From NCBI RefSeq assembly GCF_027924105.1, contig NZ_AP026972.1, forward strand, positions 1,798,001-1,862,000: a DNA stretch of 64,000 bases, written 5' to 3'. The translations under genes were made by a program, and so were the position numbers. Below the pieces are notes generated by a model. It worked only from the letters and a program-made list of their open reading frames with translations, did no database searches and had not been told where the DNA came from. The DNA comes from Polynucleobacter sp. KF022 (GTDB lineage Bacteria; Pseudomonadota; Gammaproteobacteria; Burkholderiales; Burkholderiaceae). Shown one piece after another: positions 27,573 through 36,670 of this stretch (the stretch's first letter is position 1; each line of letters begins with the position of its first letter).

Positions 27573-28508
27573 TTGCAACATAGCGCTCCACCACTTTTCA
27601 GACAGGGCATTCCGGCCTTACTTAAACTGATTGTCTGTCTGTCGATCAGCATCGCTCTGATGCTGATCGATTTTCGTTTTAAAGCTCTTGATCCAATTCG
27701 TAACAATGTGAATTGGGTGTTACGTCCGCTTGAATACGTGATGATGATGCCGCGCAATGCACTTGAAGCAACATCAGAATATTTCACCACTAGATCAACT
27801 CTGGATCAAGAAAACCAAGTGATGAAAGTACGTCAAGCGGAGCTTTCTCTACTGGCAAATCAATCAGAATTTTTGATGGTGGAAAACCAAAACTTGCGTG
27901 AGCTGATGGCTTTGCAAAAACAGGTGCCATTTAAAACACTACCAGTAGAAATTCTATTTAATCCACCGAACCCTATTTCACAGCGCATTGTGATTAATCG
28001 CGGGAGTAACGACGGCCTTAAGCTAGGCAACCCGATTGCCAATGATTCCGGTATTTTGGGTCAAGTAGTTCGCCTGTATGAGCGCTCTGCCGAGGTTTCT
28101 CTGCTGGAAGACCGTGATTTTGCCGTTCCGGTGCAGGTGGCGCGTAACGGACTTCGTGCAGCCGTCTTTGGTGCAGGGCGCGGTAACCCGCTAGAGCTTC
28201 GCTACCTACCAGTAGCAAGTGATCTTGAGGTCGGGGATATTTTGCTGACCTCTGGAATTGATGGCATTTACCCTCCCGGTTTTGCAGTAGCCGTCATTAG
28301 CAAAATTGAACGCAATGTCGATAAGAATTCCTCAAATGTATTTTGCGTACCAGTTGCAGCAGTAAATCGCTATCGTCAAGCATTGGCGCTTTTATATGAT
28401 CCGCAGTTTGATGCTAAAGCTCCGACGCTGAATAACAAATCAGCAACCGGTGCGCCGCTAACAAATACTCCTGGTAGACGTCAAACTCGTGCGCGAGGAA
28501 TGCAATGA
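27573..28508 (+). CDS. mreC: rod shape-determining protein MreC
   Basis: 311 residues from a TTG at 27573, with CAGGGA two bases upstream as a close ribosome site. One N-terminal membrane helix (about 16-33) is followed by a coiled-coil and the beta domain INRGSNDGLKLGNPIANDSGILGQV. The periplasmic scaffold of the elongasome. The last 40 residues are Pro/Thr/Ala-rich and probably disordered. It overlaps mreD by four bases. Confidence 0.93.
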   Translation: MQHSAPPLFRQGIPALLKLIVCLSISIALMLIDFRFKALDPIRNNVNWVLRPLEYVMMMPRNALEATSEYFTTRSTLDQENQVMKVRQAELSLLANQSEFLMVENQNLRELMALQKQVPFKTLPVEILFNPPNPISQRIVINRGSNDGLKLGNPIANDSGILGQVVRLYERSAEVSLLEDRDFAVPVQVARNGLRAAVFGAGRGNPLELRYLPVASDLEVGDILLTSGIDGIYPPGFAVAVISKIERNVDKNSSNVFCVPVAAVNRYRQALALLYDPQFDAKAPTLNNKSATGAPLTNTPGRRQTRARGMQ

Positions 28509-29029
28509 TTGATTTCCAAAGCGGCTACATTCTGCGCCCGGTAAATCCGGTCTTTATTTACTTCAGCTTATTTTGTGCGCTGCTATTAAATCTATTGCCG
28601 ATTGGTAACTATGGCTGGGTACCCGATTGGTTGATTCTCTGTATTGTGTTTTGGAATATTCATCAACATCGATATGTGAGCGTGATCACCGCGTTCATTC
28701 TTGGTCTCATGATGGATGTTCATAACTCCGATCTCCTAGGCTTGCATGCCTTTAGTTACTCGCTTGTTGCTTATGTCGCCATCTCATGGCACAGACGTAT
28801 TGTGGCTCTCACGGTGCTGTCACAAGCATTACATCTGCTGCCGATTTTCTTATTGGTATCACTCTTTCCCGTGCTGGCACATTGGTTGCTAAGCGGCGAA
28901 CTGTATTGGTGGGCTCTCACAGGCGCTATTCAAGCACTGATTGAGGCGATGCTCTGGCCATTGGCAACGCGCATCCTCCTTGCGCCACAGCGTCGCCCTA
29001 TAGATGTTGATCACAATCGACCACTCTAA
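28505..29029 (+). CDS. mreD: rod shape-determining protein MreD
   Basis: 174 residues with five or six membrane segments. PDWLILCIVFWNIHQHRYVSV, FILGLMMDVHNSDLLGLHAF and the C-terminal RRPIDVDHNRPL are typical. An inner-membrane elongasome partner of MreC. It is followed eight bases later by mrdA. Confidence 0.92.
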   Translation: MIDFQSGYILRPVNPVFIYFSLFCALLLNLLPIGNYGWVPDWLILCIVFWNIHQHRYVSVITAFILGLMMDVHNSDLLGLHAFSYSLVAYVAISWHRRIVALTVLSQALHLLPIFLLVSLFPVLAHWLLSGELYWWALTGAIQALIEAMLWPLATRILLAPQRRPIDVDHNRPL

Positions 29030-29037
29030 GAAACAAG

Positions 29038-30945
29038 ATGGTTTCTTTTAAAAAGCCTGATCTAGACTCATTTCAAGAGCGCATTCACATTGCGACCTTG
29101 TTTGTCACCGTTTGTTTTTTATTACTTGTTACTCGCCTTGTATGGCTTCAATTAGTCAGCCATGGAAAATATGCGCTATTAGCAGAGAGTAATCGTATTG
29201 CGCTCGTCCCCGCTCCAGCAAACCGAGGTCTTCTAATTGATCGCAATGGTATTGTGATCGGCAGGAATTATTCTGCCCTCACTCTGGATGTGAATGCCGA
29301 GGAGGTCAAAGGCAACGTAGACCAATTAATCAACGATCTTTCTGAAATCATTGATATTTCCCCCAGGGATCGCCGTAATTTCAAGCGCTCTCTAGAAGAT
29401 TCTCGCAATATGGGCACTTTTCCCCTGCGCTCGATGCTCAACGAGACCGAAACAGCCCGTTTTATGGCCAATCGCTACCGTTTTCCTGGGGTAGAAATCC
29501 GCGCCCGCAGCTTCCGAGAGTACCCATATAACGAATTAGCCTCCCATTTGATTGGCTATATTGGCCGCGTTTCTCAGAAAGATAAGGAGCGCATGCAGGC
29601 CGAAATCGAGGGCGCCAAGGCTGATGATCCAGACGCTTTACAGGCATCTTTCTTGCCAGGCATTCAGTACGTTGGAAAAATTGGTTTAGAGCAGAGCTAC
29701 GAAACTGTATTACGTGGAGTGCCTGGATACGACCAAGTAGAAATTACTGCTGGCGGCAAACCAGTGCGCACGCTTTCTAGCTCACCATCGATTCCTGGAA
29801 AGAATGTAGTTCTCTCAGTTGATATCAAGTTGCAGTATTTGGTGGAGCAACTGTATGGCAATTTCCGTGGTGCGTTTGTGGCAATTGAACCAGAGACTGG
29901 CGATGTCTTGGCATTTGTTTCGAAGCCTAACTTTAATCCAAATGATTTTGTTGAAGGCATTGATTCAGTCACCTGGAAAGAGCTAAACGACTCGCCACAA
30001 AAGCCACTCTATAACCGCCCGCTTAAAGGTATCTACCCGCCAGGTTCAACTTACAAGCCCTTCATGGCGCTAGCTGCCTTAGAAAATAAAAAGCGCACGC
30101 CATCACAAACAATTTCTGATCCTGGTTACTTTGACTTTGGTAATCACACATTCCGTGATGACAAAAAAGGTGGCCATGGCATTGTGGATATGCAAAAGTC
30201 GATTGTTGAATCTTGCGACACCTATTACTACTTGCTTGCACGCGATATGGGCGTGAACATGATGCATGACTTTATGAAGCCGCTTGGCTTTGGCCAAATC
30301 ACTGGCATTGATTTACAAGGCGAGGCAAGAGGTGTCCTACCTTCTACCGAATGGAAGAAAAACACTTTTAAAAAGCCAGAGCAGCAAAAATGGTATGAAG
30401 GTGAAACTATTTCTCTAGGCATTGGTCAGGGCTACAACGCTTTCACTATTTTGCAATTAGCCCATGCAATGGCTAACGTAGCAAACAACGGCATCGTCAT
30501 GAAGCCTCACTTAGTCAAAGCAATTGAAGATCCGTTCACGCGAAATAGAGTACTCACAACACCTAAAGAAAGTTATCGCATCGATCTCAATGCCGAAAAT
30601 ATTGAAGTCATTAAGAAGGCGATGCTTGAAGTGAATATTTCAGGCACTTCTGCAGCTGCATTTAAAGGAACCGGATATCAAGTTGGCGGAAAAACTGGAA
30701 CTGCACAAGTTTTTAGTTTGAATTCAAAAGAATATAAGCACAGTGCTACTGCAGAGTTCTTGCGCGACCACGCTTTATATATTGCATTCGCTCCAGTAGA
30801 TAAGCCAACCATTGTGATTGCCATGGTTGTCGAGAATGCAGGCTTTGGAGCGCAACACGCAGCACCAATCGCACGTAAGGCATTGGACTATTACATTGAG
30901 GGCAAGTGGCCTAAGGAGATTCCTGAGTGGAAAAGAGCCCCTTAA
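29038..30945 (+). CDS. mrdA: penicillin-binding protein 2 (elongasome transpeptidase)
   Basis: 635 residues: one N-terminal membrane helix (about 20-40), the pedestal domain, then the transpeptidase. Active-site motifs are GSTYKPF (S-x2-K), SCDTYYY (S-x-D/N position) and GGKTGTAQV (K-T-G). It crosslinks side-wall peptidoglycan together with RodA, whose GTG start lies inside the last codons of this gene. Confidence 0.96.
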   Translation: MVSFKKPDLDSFQERIHIATLFVTVCFLLLVTRLVWLQLVSHGKYALLAESNRIALVPAPANRGLLIDRNGIVIGRNYSALTLDVNAEEVKGNVDQLINDLSEIIDISPRDRRNFKRSLEDSRNMGTFPLRSMLNETETARFMANRYRFPGVEIRARSFREYPYNELASHLIGYIGRVSQKDKERMQAEIEGAKADDPDALQASFLPGIQYVGKIGLEQSYETVLRGVPGYDQVEITAGGKPVRTLSSSPSIPGKNVVLSVDIKLQYLVEQLYGNFRGAFVAIEPETGDVLAFVSKPNFNPNDFVEGIDSVTWKELNDSPQKPLYNRPLKGIYPPGSTYKPFMALAALENKKRTPSQTISDPGYFDFGNHTFRDDKKGGHGIVDMQKSIVESCDTYYYLLARDMGVNMMHDFMKPLGFGQITGIDLQGEARGVLPSTEWKKNTFKKPEQQKWYEGETISLGIGQGYNAFTILQLAHAMANVANNGIVMKPHLVKAIEDPFTRNRVLTTPKESYRIDLNAENIEVIKKAMLEVNISGTSAAAFKGTGYQVGGKTGTAQVFSLNSKEYKHSATAEFLRDHALYIAFAPVDKPTIVIAMVVENAGFGAQHAAPIARKALDYYIEGKWPKEIPEWKRAP

Positions 30946-32078
30946 TCAAAGTTAAAGGATTTTTCTTTGGTATTTTTTCCGGATTAGATCGCCAGCTCGG
31001 CCTTATTCTGCTTGGCTTAGCGGCAATCGGCTTTTTTACTTTTTTATCGGCGAGTCAAAATACTCCCGTGCAAATTTTAGAAGAGGTGCGTAATCTCGTG
31101 CTCTCTTTTGTAGTCATGTGGATCGTGTCACGTATACCGCCTAAGTGGCTAGAGATGGGCGCAGTTTGGATTTATGGATTTGGCGTTGCTCTTTTAATTG
31201 CAGTAGCTGCATTTGGCTTAATTAAAAAAGGTGCACGTCGTTGGCTCAATATTGGGGTTGTGATTCAGCCATCTGAGATTATGAAAATTGCAATGCCCCT
31301 GATGCTTGCTTGGTATTTTCAGAAACGTGAAGGCATTCAAAAATCTTGGGACTACGGTGTTGCTGGAATTATTTTGGCAATCCCAGTGTTTTTAATCGCA
31401 CGCCAGCCCGATCTGGGAACTGCTCTTTTAGTTTTTGCGGCTGGTCTTTACGTCATTATTTTGGCAGGCCTACCGTGGAAATGGATTTTGCCTTTTGTTG
31501 CTTTAGGCGTTATTGGCATTCTGTTAATTATTATTTTCGGCAGCACTATCTGTGCACATGATGTGGTTTGGCCACTCGTACACAATTATCAAAAGCATCG
31601 CATCTGCACTTTATTGGATCCCACTAGCGATCCATTAGGCAAAGGCTTTCACACCATTCAATCTATGATTGCGATTGGTTCTGGCGGATTCTTTGGCAAA
31701 GGTTGGTTTCAAGGAACTCAGGCGCACTTAGAATTCATTCCAGAAAAACATACTGACTTTGTATTTGCGGTTTTCTCTGAGGAATTTGGTCTGTTAGGTA
31801 ACTTGGTCTTGCTAGCACTCTTCTTTGCCTTAATTAAAAGAGGGCTCGCCATCTCTGCAAGTGCGCCAAATTTATTTACGCGCTTGTTAGGTGCCGCCGT
31901 GACTTTGATTTTCTTCACCTATGCATTTGTGAACATCGGCATGGTAAGCGGCCTATTGCCAGTTGTTGGAGTGCCACTTCCATTTATCAGTTATGGTGGT
32001 ACCGCTCTTGTGACCCTGGGATTTGGTGCTGGCATATTGATGAGCATTCATCGTCATCGCCGTTTAGTGCAAAGCTAA
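30927..32078 (+). CDS. rodA: rod-shape peptidoglycan glycosyltransferase RodA
   Basis: 383 residues of the SEDS family with about ten membrane segments. KKGARRWLNIGVVIQPSEIMK, RQPDLGTALL, and the C-terminal GLLPVVGVPLPFISYGGTAL are the family signatures. It polymerises glycan strands and works with the PBP2 encoded just upstream. The GTG start overlaps mrdA by 19 bases. A strong bidirectional terminator follows. Confidence 0.96.
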   Translation: MEKSPLIKVKGFFFGIFSGLDRQLGLILLGLAAIGFFTFLSASQNTPVQILEEVRNLVLSFVVMWIVSRIPPKWLEMGAVWIYGFGVALLIAVAAFGLIKKGARRWLNIGVVIQPSEIMKIAMPLMLAWYFQKREGIQKSWDYGVAGIILAIPVFLIARQPDLGTALLVFAAGLYVIILAGLPWKWILPFVALGVIGILLIIIFGSTICAHDVVWPLVHNYQKHRICTLLDPTSDPLGKGFHTIQSMIAIGSGGFFGKGWFQGTQAHLEFIPEKHTDFVFAVFSEEFGLLGNLVLLALFFALIKRGLAISASAPNLFTRLLGAAVTLIFFTYAFVNIGMVSGLLPVVGVPLPFISYGGTALVTLGFGAGILMSIHRHRRLVQS

Positions 32079-32120
32079 TTTAGAAACAACTGTTAATACT
32101 CTGAAAATTTTCTAGGGAAT

Positions 32121-32148
32121 AAAAAAGCCCGGCATGCCGGGCTTTTTT
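32121..32148. terminator. bidirectional terminator between rodA and the HU gene
   Basis: AAAAAAGCCCGGC-AT-GCCGGGCTTTTTT: a perfect GC-rich stem flanked by A- and T-runs, so it can terminate both the rod-shape operon and the convergent HU gene. Confidence 0.92.
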
Positions 32149-32164
32149 ATCAACAAAGGAAGAA

Positions 32165-32449
32165 TTACTTCTTACGCTTGTTAACTGAATCTTTAAACGC
32201 TTTACCAGCAGAAAACTTAACAGTTTTTGCAGCAGCGATTTTGAGTGGCTCGCCAGTTTTTGGGTTACGACCCATACGTGCAGCACGCTTGCCAGAAGCA
32301 AATGTACCAAAGCCGATCAGTTGTACTGAGTCACCTTTAGTAACAGCTTTGATGATTGTGTCGATAGCAGAATTCAATGCGAATTCAGCTTTGGCTTTAG
32401 AAATCTCCGCGTCGTCAGCAATCGCTGCGATTAGTTCGGCTTTGTTCAA
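32165..32449 (-). CDS. HU-family histone-like DNA-binding protein
   Basis: 94 residues from a TTG at 32449, preceded by AGGAG at a spacing of six, which decides this start over the upstream ATG. NKAELIAAIADDAEISKAKA, IGFGTFASGKRAARMGRNPK (the DNA-binding arm) and IAAAKTVKFSAGKAFKDSVN are typical. It bends and compacts DNA. A single monocistronic unit with a strong terminator. HU-beta is the most likely subtype. Confidence 0.93.
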   Translation of the reverse strand: MNKAELIAAIADDAEISKAKAEFALNSAIDTIIKAVTKGDSVQLIGFGTFASGKRAARMGRNPKTGEPLKIAAAKTVKFSAGKAFKDSVNKRKK

Positions 32450-32562
32450 GTGAAGCTCCTTATAGATATTGATGTCAGCGCACATTACGCTTACATGATT
32501 TTAACCACAAAAAATTACAAAAATAAAGTTGCGTTACAGCAATTTTTTACTTCAACTACAAA

Positions 32563-32928
32563 CTACTCATCCAAAACTACGATATCAGAAACAAAATACT
32601 CCGTATCGCCAAAACAGGTTGTCGGCAAACCGATGTGTTGCTCATACTTTAGGGCAACTTTTTTTCCTAAATTAGCATTTATTTTTTGCGCCACAGCATC
32701 TTCACGCACCGTAAAGAGGAATTTTTCTGACATCGTGCCGGGCATAGAGACCATCGCCAACTCACCCTCCCAGGTTTTACATACATAGCCACGATTAGAG
32801 AATTTCTGCACATATCCAGCACGCTCGCCACTTCCGTAGCTCCAATTCAGCATGGCCCACGTATAGACTGAAATAGCCACTAACCCAATTAAAACAAGGC
32901 TTAAGAGCCACTTTATAAAGCTATTCAT
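32563..32928 (-). CDS. small single-pass membrane protein of unknown function
   Basis: 121 residues from the ATG at 32928 (AAGGA eight bases upstream); an in-frame ATG at 32955 is less likely. One membrane helix at about residues 5-25, then a conserved-looking soluble part WSYGSGERAGYVQKFSNRG, CKTWEGELAMV and YEQHIGLPTTCFGDTEYFV. From memory, similar short proteins occur in other Burkholderiales and are often misnamed 6-phosphogluconate dehydrogenases; I see no dehydrogenase domain. Probably periplasmic and membrane-anchored. Confidence 0.75.
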   Translation of the reverse strand: MNSFIKWLLSLVLIGLVAISVYTWAMLNWSYGSGERAGYVQKFSNRGYVCKTWEGELAMVSMPGTMSEKFLFTVREDAVAQKINANLGKKVALKYEQHIGLPTTCFGDTEYFVSDIVVLDE

Positions 32929-33018
32929 CAGAATTTCCTTAGTAAATCTACACACAAACCCTAGTCGGGTGCTTATATCTTCTATATGAAGTATATGAGC
33001 ATCCAGTTGCGAGAAATA

Positions 33019-33072
33019 GTCTATTTAAGGCCTATATCCAAATTAAAATATCGATAACTACCTTAAATAGAC
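33019..33072. promoter_or_regulatory. 12-bp inverted repeat upstream of the LpxO-like gene
   Basis: GTCTATTTAAGG (33019-33030) and CCTTAAATAGAC (33061-33072) are exact reverse complements with a 30-base AT-rich spacer, ending seven bases before the ATG at 33080. It could be a two-site operator looped by a regulator, or a leader stem-loop that hides the start. The function is inferred only from symmetry and position. Confidence 0.5.
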
Positions 33073-33079
33073 AAAAGCC

Positions 33080-33982
33080 ATGGAAATTCGTCACGTTATC
33101 TTTTTTGTTTTTGTAGTATCAGCAATTTACGTCTATTACAGGGGAAAGGTGCGTTTTGGCGTAGTGAGATCTCTCACTGACTACCAGGTGCTTCTAGCAC
33201 CAGTAAATACCCTGCTGTACCTATTTTCAAAAGTGAAGGCAAGCGCCTTTATTCCAGTTAGCCAATTTCCTGAAATGGAACCCATTCAAGACAATTGGGA
33301 AACCATACGGCAGGAAGCGCTTTCTTTGCAGGAGGGTGGATCCATTGCTGCAGCAACCGGATACAACGACATTGGCTTTAATTCTTTCTTTCGCACTGGT
33401 TGGAAGCGTTTTCACCTATGCTGGTACGGAAAAGAGGTGCCGTCAGCCCAAGCTAAATGCCCTAAAACAGTGGCACTGCTGAAATCCATCCCCTCCATTA
33501 AGGCGGCCATGTTTGCCTCATTGCCGCCCGGCGCAACCTTGGTACGCCACCGCGACCCTTATGCAGGCTCCTTGCGCTATCACATTGGTCTATCTACGCC
33601 AAACAACCCCAAGTGCTTCATTGACGTCGATGGTGAGCGCTATTACTGGAAAGATGGTGAAGCGGTGATGTTTGATGAGACCTACATTCACTTTGCTGCC
33701 AATGAAACCGACCAGCAAAGAATTATCTTATTTTGTGATGTTGAGCGTCCTGTGTACACCAAAATAGTTCAGCTACTGAATCGCTGGTTTGGTCGATATG
33801 TCATGAGTGCAGCTTCTTCTCAAAACGTAGAAGGCGAAAAAGTTGGTTTTGTAAATGTTCTTTTTACCTATTTCTACCAACTCCGCGCGCAAGCCAAAAA
33901 ACTTAAAGCAAAACATCGCACCGTTTACTACGTAGGCAAGTGGGTGCTGATTCTAGGAATTTTGTGGGCCATTTTTTGGTAG
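33080..33982 (+). CDS. LpxO-like aspartyl/asparaginyl beta-hydroxylase
   Basis: 300 residues with a membrane helix at each end (about 4-20 and 283-300). The dioxygenase core has VRHRDPYAGSLRYHIGL (metal His and the H-x-D pattern) and FDETYIHFAANETDQQRII with the second histidine and an arginine for 2-oxoglutarate. Membrane-bound members of this family (LpxO) hydroxylate the secondary acyl chain of lipid A, which fits the three LpxL-type acyltransferases in this window. Lipid A as substrate is inferred. Confidence 0.82.
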   Translation: MEIRHVIFFVFVVSAIYVYYRGKVRFGVVRSLTDYQVLLAPVNTLLYLFSKVKASAFIPVSQFPEMEPIQDNWETIRQEALSLQEGGSIAAATGYNDIGFNSFFRTGWKRFHLCWYGKEVPSAQAKCPKTVALLKSIPSIKAAMFASLPPGATLVRHRDPYAGSLRYHIGLSTPNNPKCFIDVDGERYYWKDGEAVMFDETYIHFAANETDQQRIILFCDVERPVYTKIVQLLNRWFGRYVMSAASSQNVEGEKVGFVNVLFTYFYQLRAQAKKLKAKHRTVYYVGKWVLILGILWAIFW

Positions 33983-33995
33983 GCTGATTTTGGTT

Positions 33996-34295
33996 TTAGG
34001 GGCTTAGTAACTGAACAATTTGCTCAGGACTAATGGGGCCCCATATTTCTACTCTTTTCTTGCGGCTATTTTGACCAGACACGAATTGAATTTGCTTTTG
34101 AGGCACCCTCAGCTGCTTGGAAAGCCAGGCCAATAGGAGCTCATTTGCCTTATTTTCAAGGGCCGGCGCCTGTAGAGAAATTTTTAAGCAGCCGTCATGA
34201 AGGCCAACCACTTTTGTTTGTTTTGCCCCAGGCTGGCAATGCAAATTGAGAGTGATCCCAGTGGGGGTTTGTTTTAACCAAATAGGTGTCATCAA
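33996..34295 (-). CDS. DUF167 (YggU) family protein
   Basis: 99 residues. TGITLNLHCQPGAKQTKVVGLHDG, LKISLQAPALENKANELLLAWLSK and VSGQNSRKKRVEIWG are the three conserved blocks. A small alpha/beta protein of unknown function. It converges with the hydroxylase gene and is divergent from the carbonic anhydrase, 19 bases between the starts. Confidence 0.88.
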   Translation of the reverse strand: MMTPIWLKQTPTGITLNLHCQPGAKQTKVVGLHDGCLKISLQAPALENKANELLLAWLSKQLRVPQKQIQFVSGQNSRKKRVEIWGPISPEQIVQLLSP

Positions 34296-34314
34296 AGTAC
34301 TTTAAACTGAATCC

Positions 34315-34986
34315 ATGACGATGAAGAATTCTCAAGCTTTAGAGCAGCTATTTACAAACAATCGCACCTGGGCAGAAAGCATGATAGCCAAGGATGCCAA
34401 CTTTTTTAAGCGCCTTGTCTCTCAACAGGCCCCCGAATACCTTTGGATTGGTTGCTCTGATAGCCGAGTGCCAGCAAATGACATTGTTAATTTGTTGCCT
34501 GGTGAATTATTTGTCCATCGAAACGTTGCAAACGTCGTTGTCCACACAGATTTAAATTGTTTATCCGTTATTCAGTTTGCAATTGATTTACTTAAAGTGA
34601 AGCATATATTGGTGGTGGGCCATTATGGATGCTCAGGCGTTCATGCGGCACTAACAGATAAGCGAGTCGGTCTGGCTGATAACTGGTTACGCCATGTCAA
34701 AGACGTGCATCAAAAACATGAGCGTTATCTAGGCGACATGATCCCAACCCAAAAACGTCAAGATCGTTTATGCGAGCTCAATGTCATTGAGCAAGTAGTG
34801 AACGTTTGTGAAACCACTATCGTGCAAGATGCTTGGGCGCGCGGACAGGATCTAACCGTTCATGGCTGGGCTTATCGACTTGAGACTGGTCTGGTGAACG
34901 ACTTGGGCATGTCAAGCAGCTCGGTCGAAGAAATGACTGAGCGCTATGCTAAGTCTGTAAAGCGCTACGAACAAGATCAAAACTAA
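34315..34986 (+). CDS. can: beta-class carbonic anhydrase
   Basis: 223 residues. Zinc ligands sit in GCSDSRVPAND (Cys and Asp of the Asp-Arg dyad) and GHYGCSGVHAAL (His and Cys). It interconverts CO2 and bicarbonate. It is followed after one base by an acyltransferase gene, so this begins a tight run through 38089 (acyltransferase, phosphoesterase, kinase). Confidence 0.95.
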   Translation: MTMKNSQALEQLFTNNRTWAESMIAKDANFFKRLVSQQAPEYLWIGCSDSRVPANDIVNLLPGELFVHRNVANVVVHTDLNCLSVIQFAIDLLKVKHILVVGHYGCSGVHAALTDKRVGLADNWLRHVKDVHQKHERYLGDMIPTQKRQDRLCELNVIEQVVNVCETTIVQDAWARGQDLTVHGWAYRLETGLVNDLGMSSSSVEEMTERYAKSVKRYEQDQN

Positions 34987-34987
34987 T

Positions 34988-35887
34988 TTGCTCAAATCTT
35001 TTTCTAATCAAGTAGTTGTTGCGCTACTCAAGCTTCTCTCACTACTACCCTATAGATTACTAGTTGCCATTGGTTATGGGCTTGGCTATATTGCTGCTCG
35101 CATTCCCGGCGATAGAAACCGGGTTGTGAAAACTAATCTCCGCCTATGCTTCCCCCAATTAAGCTCAGCTGAAATTGATAGCTTATGCAAACAACACTGG
35201 CGTTTGCTTGGTCGCAGCCTCGTAGAAAAAAGTATTATTTGGTGCGGCAGTTCAAAACAGTTGAGTAATATGATCGAGGTAAAGTCAGCAGTAGATCTCT
35301 CTAGCAAAAAACCGCGCATCCTCGTTAATATGCACTTCACAGGCATTGAGGGTAGTATTATTTTGAGCGCACTGTCCAAAGAAAAGCACTGGCCACGGAC
35401 TTCTGGATTTTTTCAAAGAATGAAAAGTCCATTCTTTAATAAAAAAATTATTGAATGGCGCAATCGCTTCGGTGGGAACTCCATTGATCGACAGGGAAAT
35501 GCTAAAGCCATCATTCGCGAAATTCGTAACGGCGATTTCATCATCATTGCTCCAGATATTGATTTGGGTCTCAAGGACTCTGAGTTTGTACCGTTTTTTG
35601 ACATCCAAACGAATACGATCACTACGATTTCTCGCTTAGCTAAAATTACAGGCGCCGATGTCTGTCTGATGACAACCACCTTGAAGGCGGATGAGTCTGG
35701 CTACCTGTGCGAAATTGGAGAGCCTTTGGAGAATTTCCCAGGAGTTGATCCAAAATCAGACACTGCTCGTCTAAACCAATATTTTGAAGAGAAAATTCGA
35801 TTACGCCCAGCGGAATACTACTGGGTTCATAAGCGGTTCAAAAATCGCCCAGATAACGGTCCAAGCCCCTATAACCCTTCTATCTAG
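34988..35887 (+). CDS. LpxL/HtrB-family lipid A acyltransferase, copy 3
   Basis: 299 residues from TTG at 34988. It has an N-terminal membrane segment, VVKTNLRLCFPQL, the H-x4-E motif (MHFTGIEGS, near 115), APDIDLGLKDSEFVPFF and YYWVHKRFKNRP. It aligns over its whole length with the copy at 11782 and is of equal length, so the two are duplicates. It may act under different conditions or with different chain lengths. Context with carbonic anhydrase gives no further clue. Confidence 0.87.
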   Translation: MLKSFSNQVVVALLKLLSLLPYRLLVAIGYGLGYIAARIPGDRNRVVKTNLRLCFPQLSSAEIDSLCKQHWRLLGRSLVEKSIIWCGSSKQLSNMIEVKSAVDLSSKKPRILVNMHFTGIEGSIILSALSKEKHWPRTSGFFQRMKSPFFNKKIIEWRNRFGGNSIDRQGNAKAIIREIRNGDFIIIAPDIDLGLKDSEFVPFFDIQTNTITTISRLAKITGADVCLMTTTLKADESGYLCEIGEPLENFPGVDPKSDTARLNQYFEEKIRLRPAEYYWVHKRFKNRPDNGPSPYNPSI

Positions 35888-35912
35888 AGGTCTTTTGTCC
35901 TATCATTAAGGG

Positions 35913-36665
35913 ATGACTGAACGTATTGGGCTATTCGCCGATCTCCATAGTAATTTAGAAGCCTTTGAAGCCTGTATGGCTCGTGCACAAGAGCTTGGAG
36001 TAACCCGAATGGTTTTCTTGGGCGACCTAGTTGGCTATAACGCCGACCCTGCAGCGCTCATCGATCGAATTGCTGATCTTGTGGAGAAGAAGCAGGCCAT
36101 AGCCATCCTTGGCAATCATGATGAAGCTGTTTTTAAGGACAGTCGAAGTCAAATGAACTCCAGCGCCAATGCTGCCATCGAGTGGACTAAGTCTCAGCTC
36201 AAGCCTAGTCACGTGGAGTTCTTAAAAAATCTACCGCTCATTATTCAAGAGGACGAAATTTGTTTTGTTCACGCCTCTGCACATAACCCTGCCGACTGGA
36301 ATTACATTACCGATAGCATGAGCGCATGGCGGTGCGTACAAAACTCTGGAAAGAATTACACCTTTGTAGGCCACGCACATGAGCAGGCATTGTTTTATCA
36401 AAGCGCCGTTGGAAAACTCATTCGCTTTGCACCACATCCCGGCGATGAAATTCCAGTACTTCACCATCGCCAGTGGGTAGGCGTTGTAGGCTCCCTTGGC
36501 CAGCCAAGAGATGGCAACCCTGAGGCCTGTTTTGCCATTTTCGAACCTGATGCAGAAGTTCTCACTTTTCATCGCACACCCTATGATCACTTTACTGCTG
36601 CAGACAAAGTGCGTCGTGCCGGGCTGCCAGAAGACTTAGCAAATCGCCTTATTACGGGCAGGTAA
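35913..36665 (+). CDS. calcineurin-like metallophosphoesterase
   Basis: 250 residues. The metal-binding blocks are complete: FADLHSNLEAF (D-x-H), FLGDLVGYNADP (G-D), LGNHDEAV (G-N-H-D/E), VHASAHNP and FVGHAHEQ (G-H-x-H). The YfcE/ApaH-like group includes protein and nucleotide phosphatases. It ends five bases before a protein kinase gene, which suggests, without proving, that it acts as the matching phosphatase. Confidence 0.88.
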   Translation: MTERIGLFADLHSNLEAFEACMARAQELGVTRMVFLGDLVGYNADPAALIDRIADLVEKKQAIAILGNHDEAVFKDSRSQMNSSANAAIEWTKSQLKPSHVEFLKNLPLIIQEDEICFVHASAHNPADWNYITDSMSAWRCVQNSGKNYTFVGHAHEQALFYQSAVGKLIRFAPHPGDEIPVLHHRQWVGVVGSLGQPRDGNPEACFAIFEPDAEVLTFHRTPYDHFTAADKVRRAGLPEDLANRLITGR

Positions 36666-36670
36666 ATCTA

